64,000 nucleotides of DNA from an uncultured Lachnospiraceae bacterium. GTDB lineage: Bacteria > Bacillota > Clostridia > Lachnospirales > Lachnospiraceae. The notes below the pieces were generated by a model. The model did not search any database and had not been told where the DNA came from. It saw only the letters and a program-made list of their open reading frames with translations. A program made the translations under genes and the position numbers. Positions 26,894-35,102 of this stretch are shown one piece after another. The stretch spans positions 1-64,000 of the forward strand of contig URCR01000001.1 in NCBI GenBank assembly GCA_900546325.1. The letters run 5' to 3'. Numbering within the stretch: the first letter of the stretch is position 1; each line of letters opens with the position of its first letter.

Positions 26894-28582
26894 CTATGCC
26901 TGCATTCCATTTTCCAAACGGTACACGGCTGTATACGCTTTCTTTTTCTCTTCCCGCAGATGGTGACTGACCATGATCACCGTCAGATCTTTGCAGGCAA
27001 GCAGTGTATCTTCGATCGCCGCTGCATTTTCCTGATCAAGTGCGGACGTTCCTTCATCTACAATCAGGATCGAACGGTGATGAATCAGGGCACGGGCGAT
27101 TGCCACACGCTGTTTCTGTCCGCCGGATAAATGGCTTCCATTCTCTCCGACATCGGTATCCAGTCCGTCGGCAAAGTGATCCAGATCTCCGAGCAGCGCA
27201 CTTTTTCGCAGCGCTTCCTCCATCTCCGCTTCGGTAAATAAATCGCCCATCGTAATATTCTCCCGGATTGTATCGTGGAATAAAAATACGTTCTGCTCAA
27301 TGTATGCCATCTGCCGATAGAAGGAATCCCGGCCATACTGTGCGGCTTCCTTCCCGTCAAAGAGAATTTCCCCCTGATATCCGGTCAACTGCCCCAGCAA
27401 TAATTTTAACAGTGTCGATTTTCCGCATCCACTCTTTCCTACGAGCACATATTTCCCTCCTATTTTAAAATCTAGCGATATCCCTTTTAAAACCGGATGA
27501 TCAGTATAACGAAACCTGAGATCACGGAGTTGAATATCCTTTTGAACCTCCGGAAGCGGCACCAGTTTCTGTTCCTGCACGGATCCTTCTTTTTTCGCGA
27601 TTTCTTTGTTTGTAACTTCTGTTTTTTTAATTTCTTTTTTTACGATTTCTTTTCCCATACTGCTTTCTGCCTCTGCGATCTTCTGGAAATACGGTCTTGC
27701 ACTGACTAGGTTCACCCGCATAGAAATCAAACGCTCAAATGTCGAATATATTTGTGAGATCACATTGACTCCCGCTCCAAGCACGGAAACTGGGATCTTT
27801 CCCACTGTTGTCATCAGAAACAGCAGTACATGGACTGAATGCATTCCAATGGCTGACACTGCACTGATCCTTCTTTCCACCTTTGCACTTTCTCTTGCAA
27901 ACTGCACCCGCTCATCTTCCATCCGCTTTCCTTCCCGTGACATATCCTGATCAAATTTTTTCAGATGTCCGAAGGATTTCAATACTCTGATCCCCGCGAT
28001 CTGCTCCTTTACCTTTTCCGTAAAACGTTCCATTGCCATAGAAACGTTCGCGGACTTTTCTTCCAGCTGTTTTTCAAAATGCTGGGATACATAAAAGGAA
28101 GCCGCCGCGACAAGCAGGGACAGTACCAGAAGTTCCCAGCTGATCACCAGAAGAAAGACTACATTCATCAAGAACAACAGCGTACAATTCACATACTCAA
28201 AAAAATTCTGGAATCCTCTTGTCTCTGCCTCTTTTACATCATTCATATACCAGGAAATATACTCACCGGTGTCTTTCTCAAGAAATTTTTCATAATTTCT
28301 TCTTATGATTTTTTCATTGATATCCTTTCGCATCTCACAGTTCATCGCCTTTACCGCACCTGCGACGCGCCGTTTCTGCTCATATTTAAAAAATGCAACA
28401 AGAAGACGCATCAGAAAGCATCCCGCCAATATCATCAACGTATTTCTCAGATCCCCTGCAAGCGCCTGATCCATCAGTGCGATATTGATAAGCTGATCGC
28501 AGATCCACCCTGCATTGACAAGAAACAGTGCTGCAAATGCCGTGATATTCTGTTTTTTACATCGTCTTATATAGCTCCACAT
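26894..28582 (-). CDS. ABC exporter half-transporter (permease + ATPase), second of pair
   Basis: A 562-residue half-transporter. The membrane domain fills about 1-300. A linker rich in Lys and Glu (KKEIKKTEVTNKEIAKKE) follows near 315-345. The ATPase has Walker A GKSGCGKST, signature LSGGQKQR, Walker B ILIVDEG and H-loop VSHH. It is a paralogue of the upstream half and overlaps it by 16 bases, so they probably form a heterodimer. The intracellular motif EYISWYMNDVKEAETRGF is shared with the partner. MsbA/LmrA-type exporters move peptides, lipids or drugs; substrate unknown. The neighbouring secreted-peptide gene makes peptide export a possibility. Confidence 0.9.
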   Translation of the reverse strand: MWSYIRRCKKQNITAFAALFLVNAGWICDQLINIALMDQALAGDLRNTLMILAGCFLMRLLVAFFKYEQKRRVAGAVKAMNCEMRKDINEKIIRRNYEKFLEKDTGEYISWYMNDVKEAETRGFQNFFEYVNCTLLFLMNVVFLLVISWELLVLSLLVAAASFYVSQHFEKQLEEKSANVSMAMERFTEKVKEQIAGIRVLKSFGHLKKFDQDMSREGKRMEDERVQFARESAKVERRISAVSAIGMHSVHVLLFLMTTVGKIPVSVLGAGVNVISQIYSTFERLISMRVNLVSARPYFQKIAEAESSMGKEIVKKEIKKTEVTNKEIAKKEGSVQEQKLVPLPEVQKDIQLRDLRFRYTDHPVLKGISLDFKIGGKYVLVGKSGCGKSTLLKLLLGQLTGYQGEILFDGKEAAQYGRDSFYRQMAYIEQNVFLFHDTIRENITMGDLFTEAEMEEALRKSALLGDLDHFADGLDTDVGENGSHLSGGQKQRVAIARALIHHRSILIVDEGTSALDQENAAAIEDTLLACKDLTVIMVSHHLREEKKKAYTAVYRLENGMQA

Positions 28583-30192
28583 AACTGTCTTGCCCCTCCC
28601 TGCTCCATATGATAAACCGCTGTGTATTCCGTTTCTTTTTCTTTTTTCAGATGATGGGTAACCAGGATTACCGTAAGATCTTCACATGACGTCAGCGCAT
28701 CCTCGATCACCTCCGCATTCTTCTGATCCAGCGCGGAAGTTCCCTCATCCATTACCAGGACAGAGCAATGATGGATCAGCGCTCTCGCTACTGCCACCCG
28801 CTGTTTTTGTCCGCCGGAAAGCAGACTTCCGTTTTCTCCGACAACCGTATCCAGCCCTTTCGGGAAATGTTCCATCTCCTCCCAAAGCGCGCTGCGCCTC
28901 AGCGCTTCCTCCAATTCCTCGTCGGTCACAGTTCTTCCAAGTATAATATTTTCCCGGATCGATGTATTAAAAAGAAACACATTCTGCTCGATGTATGCCA
29001 TCTGTTTTCCAAAAGAATCTGTGGCAAACTGTCCTGCTTCTCTCCCGTCAAACAATACCTGTCCTTTGTACCCTTTCAGCTGTCCGAGCAAAATCTTAAG
29101 CAAGGTTGACTTTCCGCAGCCGCTCTTTCCGACAACCGCATATTTTCCTCCCACGGTAAATTCTAAATCCAGATGATTCAATACATTCGTATCCGCATAT
29201 GCAAATGAAAGATCTCTAACCTGGATCGCCTGCCGGATCTCCGGGAGTTCTTCCTTTTCTTCTGTAGCTCCTGCCATCTCGGAAAATTTCTTAAAATATG
29301 CTCTGGCGCCAGCAATACTTACCCGATACTGCATAATATTGTAAACAGAACTTCGGATCTCACCACTGAAATTATTTCCTCCAAACAGAAATTCTACCGG
29401 AAGGATCCGGAGTGTACACATCGCAAAAACAATGGCCAGATTGATCGTTCCCCCGACACAGTTGATCCACTGCAGCATCATATTTGTTTTTTCTTTCTTC
29501 TTTACATAGGAATAGCGTTCCTCTTCCAGATGTTCTCCTGCCTCTTCCATATGTTTTCGGAAGTCTCCCAGATGTCCGAATGCTTTCCACACAAGGAAAC
29601 CGGAAAGCTGTTCTTTTAATGCATCGGTAAATTCTTCCATCGAATCTGAAATCCTTCTGGAAAACGATTCTATTTTCTTCTCGAATTTTCTGGTCGCCCA
29701 ATATAATACAGCCGCCGTGAGCAGTGTGTAAAACAACAGATCCAGCCGGATACACCCAAGCACCACTGTGTTCATGAGCAGCCCAAACACATCATAACCG
29801 CACATGTAAAATGACTCAAACCCCTGCGCTTCGATCTCTTTGATGTCATTGGTATACCATGAGAGATATTCTCCGCTGTCTTTTCCCTCCAGATCCTGAT
29901 AATGCTTTTTCATCAGGATCTGATTGATGTCTTCCCGCATTGCTTGATTCATCAATGCGATTGTTTTTGCCATCCATACATCAGAAGCCGGATATAACAC
30001 TGTCCAGAGGAACACGTTAACCGCAATCAACACGATTCCATAGAACAATGTCTTTTGAATGCTGCCCTCCAAAATCACATGCATCAGTATCATCAACAGC
30101 AGACTACAGAAAACGGACACGGCATTGATCAGCGCTATGATTCCCAGAACCGCTGCATTCTGATACTTATATTTTCTGATATACTTCCACAT
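28567..30192 (-). CDS. ABC exporter half-transporter (permease + ATPase), first of pair
   Basis: A 541-residue paralogue of the downstream half. Membrane segments fill about 1-290, and the ATPase has GKSGCGKST, LSGGQKQR, LVMDEGTSALD and VTHH. The frame is open to 30255, but GGGAGG upstream of MWKYIRKYK sets the start at 30192, matching the N-terminus of the partner (MWSYIRRCK). Both halves keep the catalytic Glu after Walker B, so both sites may hydrolyse ATP. No clear promoter hexamers were found; a TATGAT lies about 75 bases upstream. Confidence 0.9.
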   Translation of the reverse strand: MWKYIRKYKYQNAAVLGIIALINAVSVFCSLLLMILMHVILEGSIQKTLFYGIVLIAVNVFLWTVLYPASDVWMAKTIALMNQAMREDINQILMKKHYQDLEGKDSGEYLSWYTNDIKEIEAQGFESFYMCGYDVFGLLMNTVVLGCIRLDLLFYTLLTAAVLYWATRKFEKKIESFSRRISDSMEEFTDALKEQLSGFLVWKAFGHLGDFRKHMEEAGEHLEEERYSYVKKKEKTNMMLQWINCVGGTINLAIVFAMCTLRILPVEFLFGGNNFSGEIRSSVYNIMQYRVSIAGARAYFKKFSEMAGATEEKEELPEIRQAIQVRDLSFAYADTNVLNHLDLEFTVGGKYAVVGKSGCGKSTLLKILLGQLKGYKGQVLFDGREAGQFATDSFGKQMAYIEQNVFLFNTSIRENIILGRTVTDEELEEALRRSALWEEMEHFPKGLDTVVGENGSLLSGGQKQRVAVARALIHHCSVLVMDEGTSALDQKNAEVIEDALTSCEDLTVILVTHHLKKEKETEYTAVYHMEQGGARQLCGAI

Positions 30193-30303
30193 AAAGCCTT
30201 TCCTCCCTGCTTCTCCCTTTTTCATAACAGTAACTACACCCAAAATCATAAGCATCTGTGGGTATCATAACCATACTGTTTTCTACACTATATATTTTTT
30301 GTC

Positions 30304-30362
30304 AAAAAAAGAACATGACGTTTTATGAAAATTTAAATTCTCACAAAACGTCATGTTCCTTT
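30304..30362. terminator. 14-base inverted repeat: bidirectional terminator or operator
   Basis: Perfect arms 30311-30324 and 30345-30358 (GAACATGACGTTTT and its complement) are flanked by seven A on the left and CTTTT on the right. On the minus strand this is a good terminator for the HTH regulator gene ending at 30521. It also lies just 50 bases before the secreted-peptide gene on the plus strand, so it could serve as a regulator-binding site. Confidence 0.75.
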
Positions 30363-30408
30363 TACCTCTTCTATGATATTTTCAAAACAAACGAAAGAAG
30401 GCTTTTGT

Positions 30409-30558
30409 ATGAAACATTTCAAAAAATTTACTTGTCTTCTGAATGTATTGCTTGCACTCACACTTCCCACACTCTCTCCAGTAGTGGAATCTTCAAATAC
30501 ACAAACGGAAATCTGTGATTTTACTGAACCTGGTCACAGTAATACTGATACCCACTAA
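30409..30558 (+). CDS. Small secreted peptide precursor, candidate signal peptide
   Basis: A 49-codon gene with AAGAAGG seven bases before the ATG. The product starts MKHFKKFTCLLNVLLALTLP, a clear Sec signal (basic start, hydrophobic core). It ends with a short polar tail, EICDFTEPGHSNTDTH. No lipobox is evident. It is convergent with the HTH/helical-repeat regulator and overlaps the last 38 bases of that gene. This size, layout and location fit RRNPP-type pheromone precursors (PapR, Phr, SHP). It is the only gene-sized plus-strand frame in this region that has a good ribosome site and a signal peptide. Function is inferred. Confidence 0.62.
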   Translation: MKHFKKFTCLLNVLLALTLPTLSPVVESSNTQTEICDFTEPGHSNTDTH

Positions 30559-32353
30559 TCTGATTTACCTTTTCCAGTAATCCTTTTTCTTCCAAGTATT
30601 CTCTATTCCACTGATAGCGCTGTTCCATTTTCATTAACTGAAAAAGATCTAATGCCTGTCGAAAGCGTATGAGATATCGCTCCTCATGCACTTTTTCTAA
30701 AATACATGCAATAATTGACACCGCACGAATCATCTCGTTTCCTTTTCCGATACTTAATGTCAATTCCAACCATCTTTTACAATAGGTCATTGCTTCTTGC
30801 AAGCATCCAATTCCTTCCATCGTCCCCGCAGCATTTCCTTTCATCAATTCCCAGGAGCGAATATGAAATACCGGATGCACTCTGCTGTTTTCATAATTTT
30901 CTAAAATCTTTTTCCAAATCTCGATTGCCCGCTTCTCTTCCCCACATTCTTCCAGTACACAGGCAATATTATTTAGAATACTGCTCTCTGTTTCCGTCAG
31001 GCGGTATGCGAAAACATCTTGATTTCCAATACTGCATTGTAAAAGTTCATACAGTTTTCTCAAACTATCTTTGGGATCTATCTTTCCTTTTGAAATGTCA
31101 CAAATTAATTTGCGGTAGGCAACATACTGCTGATTTCGCTTTTCTGTCATATCCAGTCGAGATTCCAACTTTTCTATATTTTTTTCTGCTTCCTCATACT
31201 CAAAATAATGCATTGCTTTTGCGATTTTGCGTTCCAATACAAGTATGTCGTATTGCTTTGTAAAAACCATTGGCATAATCCGTTGTCTTTCCCGGTTCAT
31301 CTTTCCCAGCAACGCTTCCATATTTCGATTATTAGGGTTTCTTCTCCCACTTTCAATTCTCGATAAAGATTCCGGCTCACAAATACCTTCTGCCAGTTCT
31401 GCCTGTGTCAGTTTCTTTGCTTTTCTCTCTTGCCGGACCACTTCATAATCCAACTCAAAATTTCTGTTCAAATAATAGAACAGGCGATACTCTTCCAAAT
31501 GAATTTGAAATTCTGCTTCCAATGCCAGTAATGCATCCCGCTGCCTCAAAAATGTCTCCACTTTTTCCGAATTTCGGTGTTCCAGCGCCAATGCCTCCGC
31601 ATATTTTTTTAAAATTTCCGGAAGGTAGAGGATTCTTCCTTCATCTCTTAATAATTCCAGAGCATCTTTTAAAAGCGAACATACTTCCTCATATTCTTCC
31701 TTCCAGTCCATTTTCTCTATCTTTAAAAGTACTGCATATGGATAAACTCTCGCCCGTTCCTCTTCATCCATATGGTGTTTTTCTAAATATAGAAAAATCT
31801 TCTCCAGTTCCTCCTGCGGACATTTGTCCTCTAATTTCTGACTGACTTCCCACCGAAATAAGAGTAATTTTAATTCTGCTGCACCAAGTGCATTTCCTTT
31901 TTCTGCATACGCTTCTAGACTTACCGTCTGCTCAATTGCCTCTTCAACGAAATCCAGAACCTTTTCAGGTTCCACTCCTTTCATCCATGCAATCTGCGCC
32001 TGTTCCTGCAGAATATACTGCCGATGGAGGGGCTGAACAGCCTCTCTCCTTCTTTCATATATCTGCAGAAAGGATTCTGCTTTTTCAAATTCTTTTCTGC
32101 AAATACTTGTTTGAATCTGATACCGTAATTCGTATAATTCATAAACATTTTTTGGCAGAACATATTCCAGCCGTTCACTGGTCTTCCCCATTCTGGAAAA
32201 CAAACAGTCTAACTGAAAATATCCCGGTTCTAACTGGTCAGCTTCTATCTTCGCAAATTCTGCCACAGAATATAGTCCATGACACAATTCACTCTGCGTA
32301 AATCCCGCTTCTTTTCTCAATTCTGCAATGATCTTTCCGATATGTTCTCTCAT
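30521..32353 (-). CDS. RRNPP-like regulator: two HTH domains with helical-repeat body
   Basis: A 610-residue protein of unusual architecture. An XRE-type HTH fills about 5-60 (AELRKEAGFTQSELC). A helical, TPR-like region fills 65-295. A second XRE HTH is at 302-350 (RQERKAKKLTQAELAEGI, SLSRIESGRRNPN). A second TPR-like helical region runs to the end. Peptide-sensing regulators of the RRNPP group (PlcR, Rgg, PrgX, ComR) have one HTH followed by such repeats. It starts seven bases after pyrD with a poor ribosome site and is convergent with the 49-codon peptide gene. It probably senses a peptide and regulates the adjacent genes; this is inference. Confidence 0.82.
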   Translation of the reverse strand: MREHIGKIIAELRKEAGFTQSELCHGLYSVAEFAKIEADQLEPGYFQLDCLFSRMGKTSERLEYVLPKNVYELYELRYQIQTSICRKEFEKAESFLQIYERRREAVQPLHRQYILQEQAQIAWMKGVEPEKVLDFVEEAIEQTVSLEAYAEKGNALGAAELKLLLFRWEVSQKLEDKCPQEELEKIFLYLEKHHMDEEERARVYPYAVLLKIEKMDWKEEYEEVCSLLKDALELLRDEGRILYLPEILKKYAEALALEHRNSEKVETFLRQRDALLALEAEFQIHLEEYRLFYYLNRNFELDYEVVRQERKAKKLTQAELAEGICEPESLSRIESGRRNPNNRNMEALLGKMNRERQRIMPMVFTKQYDILVLERKIAKAMHYFEYEEAEKNIEKLESRLDMTEKRNQQYVAYRKLICDISKGKIDPKDSLRKLYELLQCSIGNQDVFAYRLTETESSILNNIACVLEECGEEKRAIEIWKKILENYENSRVHPVFHIRSWELMKGNAAGTMEGIGCLQEAMTYCKRWLELTLSIGKGNEMIRAVSIIACILEKVHEERYLIRFRQALDLFQLMKMEQRYQWNREYLEEKGLLEKVNQISGYQYYCDQVQ

Positions 32354-32360
32354 CGCTTTT

Positions 32361-33263
32361 CTATTTTACAATCCCGACCATATCTTTCACAGTCTCGAAC
32401 TGATATTTCTTCATATACGCTTCAATTCCATCCACGATCTCAGCTGTGACACCCGGATTGATGAAGTTTGCAGTTCCAACGGATACTGCGCTTGCTCCTG
32501 CGAGGATAAATTCAATCGCATCCTCTGCCGTGGCGATTCCGCCCATTCCGATGATCGGAATGTTGACTGCGTTTGCCACCTGGTAGACCATGCGGACTGC
32601 GATCGGCTTGATCGCCGGACCGGAAACACCGCCGGTTTTGTTTGCCAATGCAAATGCTCTCCGGTGTACATCGATCTTCATTCCGGTCAGGGTGTTGATC
32701 AAAGATACTGCATCGGCGCCTCCTGCCTCTACCGCTTTTGCCATCTCTGTGATGTCTGTCACATTTGGACTCAACTTCATGATGACCGGCTGTTTTGCAT
32801 ATTTTTTCACGGCTCTTGTGATCTCTTCTGCCGCCTTTGGATTTTGTCCGAATGCGATCCCGCCTTCCTTGACGTTCGGACAGGAAATATTGATCTCCAG
32901 CATATCCACATCCTCACTTGCAAGGCGTTCTACGACTTCACAGTAATCTTCTTTGGAGCGCCCGCACACATTGACGATGATCTTTGTGTCATACTGGCGA
33001 AGGAATGGGATATCGCGCTCACAGAATAAGTCGATCCCCGGATTCTGCAGGCCGACTGCATTCATCATTCCGCCGTAAGTTTCTGCCACACGCGGAGTCG
33101 GATTTCCTTCCCACGGAACATTTGCCACACCTTTCGTCGTGACTGCCCCGAGCTTGCTAAGATCTACAAAATCGCAGAACTCTGCACCGGATCCAAATGT
33201 CCCGGAGGCAACTGTCACCGGATTTTTCCACTCCACTCCTGCTATATTTACACGCATATCCAT
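32361..33263 (-). CDS. pyrD: Dihydroorotate dehydrogenase B, catalytic subunit
   Basis: A 300-residue FMN enzyme of class 1B, which passes electrons to PyrK and NAD+. Motifs: NPVTVASGTFGSG near the N-terminus, NISCPNVKEGG with the catalytic Cys, and IIGMGGIATAEDA. GGAGGTGG precedes MDMRVN at 33263, and the start overlaps the pyrK stop by one base. It is the fourth gene of pyrC-pyrF-pyrK-pyrD. Confidence 0.96.
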   Translation of the reverse strand: MDMRVNIAGVEWKNPVTVASGTFGSGAEFCDFVDLSKLGAVTTKGVANVPWEGNPTPRVAETYGGMMNAVGLQNPGIDLFCERDIPFLRQYDTKIIVNVCGRSKEDYCEVVERLASEDVDMLEINISCPNVKEGGIAFGQNPKAAEEITRAVKKYAKQPVIMKLSPNVTDITEMAKAVEAGGADAVSLINTLTGMKIDVHRRAFALANKTGGVSGPAIKPIAVRMVYQVANAVNIPIIGMGGIATAEDAIEFILAGASAVSVGTANFINPGVTAEIVDGIEAYMKKYQFETVKDMVGIVK

Positions 33264-34036
33264 TATAATTCCACCTCCGTCGATAAGAATACCGGTCCAT
33301 CCTTGCAAATCCGCTTGTTATGCACATTGCTGTGGTGGTCTTTCTCTTTGGACTTGCACACACATGCAAGACAGGCGCCGATTCCACACGCCATACGTTC
33401 TTCGAGGGAAAGGTAACATTCGATTCCCTTTTCCTCGGCATAGCTTTTCAGTGCACGGAGCATCGGAGTCGGCCCGCACGCGTAGATAATGTCGGCTTCC
33501 AGTCCATGTTCGCGGATCGCATCCATCACATTTCCCTTTGTTCCGACACTTCCGTCTTCTGTGGAAATATAAAGTGTTCCGTTTGCTTCCAGTTCTTCCT
33601 TCAAGAATGTCTGTGCATCCCGGTATCCCACGATGATCTGTTTCTCACAGTTCAGTGATTTTGCAAGTTCCAGGATCGGCGGTACTCCGATTCCTCCACC
33701 GATCAGAAATGCTTTCTTCTCGATCTGTGGGAATCCGTTTCCAAGTGGTCCGATCACCGGGATCGTATCCCCGGCTTTCATTTTGGAAAACTGTTCTGTC
33801 CCGGTCTTTTCTCCCGTCACACGGTATACGACACGGAGTTTTTCTCCCTCTCTGTCAATCTCACAGATACTGATCGGACGTGGGAGCAGTTTGCTCCCAT
33901 CGTTTGTATACATAGAAATAAATTGTCCTGCTTTTGCTGTCTTTGCTGCCTTTGTTTGGATCCACATACTGAAAATCCCATCTGCAAGGCATTCCTGGGA
34001 GACAACAAGTGCCTGCTCTTTTTCTCTCTCTGCCAT
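33263..34036 (-). CDS. pyrK: Dihydroorotate dehydrogenase B, electron transfer subunit
   Basis: A 257-residue ferredoxin-reductase-like protein with FAD-binding LLPRPISI, an NAD-binding domain (AFLIGGGIGVPP) and a C-terminal 2Fe-2S site (CGIGACLACVCK plus a later Cys). It carries electrons from PyrD FMN to NAD+. It is translationally coupled to pyrD. Confidence 0.96.
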   Translation of the reverse strand: MAEREKEQALVVSQECLADGIFSMWIQTKAAKTAKAGQFISMYTNDGSKLLPRPISICEIDREGEKLRVVYRVTGEKTGTEQFSKMKAGDTIPVIGPLGNGFPQIEKKAFLIGGGIGVPPILELAKSLNCEKQIIVGYRDAQTFLKEELEANGTLYISTEDGSVGTKGNVMDAIREHGLEADIIYACGPTPMLRALKSYAEEKGIECYLSLEERMACGIGACLACVCKSKEKDHHSNVHNKRICKDGPVFLSTEVEL

Positions 34037-34120
34037 AATGTTCTTCCTCTGTCACTTTATCTTTTTTATCACACTATACTCTTATCTCTTTTGCCATTCA
34101 GGCTTTGATACACTTTTTGA

Positions 34121-35047
34121 TTAGCGGTTGTTCAGCGCGTTGCTGATGTCTGCCACCATTGCTTCCACAGCTGCTCTTGATGCATCTCCGAAATTCTCTG
34201 CACCGAATTTTGCATAAGCTTCCTGCTTGTAAGCTGCAATAATTCCACGAGAAGAATTTACGATCGCTCCAAGTCCGTCTTCATTGAAGAAATGTACAAG
34301 GTCTTTTCCCTGTCCTCCCTGTGCCCCGTATCCCGGTACGAGAATGTAAGATTTCGGCATCACTTTTCTGAGAACTTTTCCCATCTCCGGGTAAGTAGCC
34401 CCTACAACGGCTCCGATGTAGCTGTATTCGTCACCCATATGCGCCTCGCCCCATGCAGCAACTTTCTCTCCAACTAATTCATACAGCGGTCTTCCGTCGA
34501 TCAGCTGATCCTGGAACTCTCCGCTTGACGGGTTGGATGTCTTCACGAGAATAAACAGACCTTTGTTCTCTTCTTTGCAGATGTCGATGAACGGATTGAC
34601 TCCGTCAGATCCAAGGTATGGATTGACTGTCACGAAATCTTCATCAAACGGCGCGTAAGATTTGCTTCCAACCTGCACATGTCCGAGATGTCCGACTGCG
34701 TAAGCAGCAGATGTAGATCCGATATCTCCTCTCTTGATATCTCCGATCACAACAAGTCCTTTCTCCTTACAGTAATCTACTGTCTTTTTGAATGCTTCCA
34801 GTCCCGGGATTCCAAACTGTTCGTACATCGCGATCTGTGGCTTCACTGCCGGGATCAGATCATATGTCTTGTCCACGATCTCTTTGTTGAACTGCCAGAT
34901 TGCCTCTGCAGCTCCCTCTAATGTCTCCCCGAACTCTGCAAATGCTTTCTTCTGTACATGCTCCGGAATGTAATTGAGCATCGGGTCTAATCCTACTACG
35001 ATTGGTGCATTTGTCTTCTTAATATTTGCTACTAATTTGTTGATCAT
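34121..35047 (-). CDS. pyrF: Orotidine 5'-phosphate decarboxylase (type 2)
   Basis: A 308-residue OMP decarboxylase of the longer PyrF2 group. It has VVGLDPML near the start and the catalytic VIGDIKRGDIGSTSAAYA segment. The frame is open 27 codons further, but GGAGG eight bases before MINKLVAN fixes the start. It makes UMP. Confidence 0.95.
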   Translation of the reverse strand: MINKLVANIKKTNAPIVVGLDPMLNYIPEHVQKKAFAEFGETLEGAAEAIWQFNKEIVDKTYDLIPAVKPQIAMYEQFGIPGLEAFKKTVDYCKEKGLVVIGDIKRGDIGSTSAAYAVGHLGHVQVGSKSYAPFDEDFVTVNPYLGSDGVNPFIDICKEENKGLFILVKTSNPSSGEFQDQLIDGRPLYELVGEKVAAWGEAHMGDEYSYIGAVVGATYPEMGKVLRKVMPKSYILVPGYGAQGGQGKDLVHFFNEDGLGAIVNSSRGIIAAYKQEAYAKFGAENFGDASRAAVEAMVADISNALNNR

Positions 35048-35102
35048 ATTTCTTTCCTCCACTGATACGTTTTTCTGTCTTTCTTCTCTTTTACCTTTCC
35101 TC

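Noticed and set aside
30299..30329. TTGTCA and TATGAA as a promoter for the secreted-peptide gene
   Set aside because: Spacing and hexamers are poor and overlap the inverted repeat; no confident promoter can be named.
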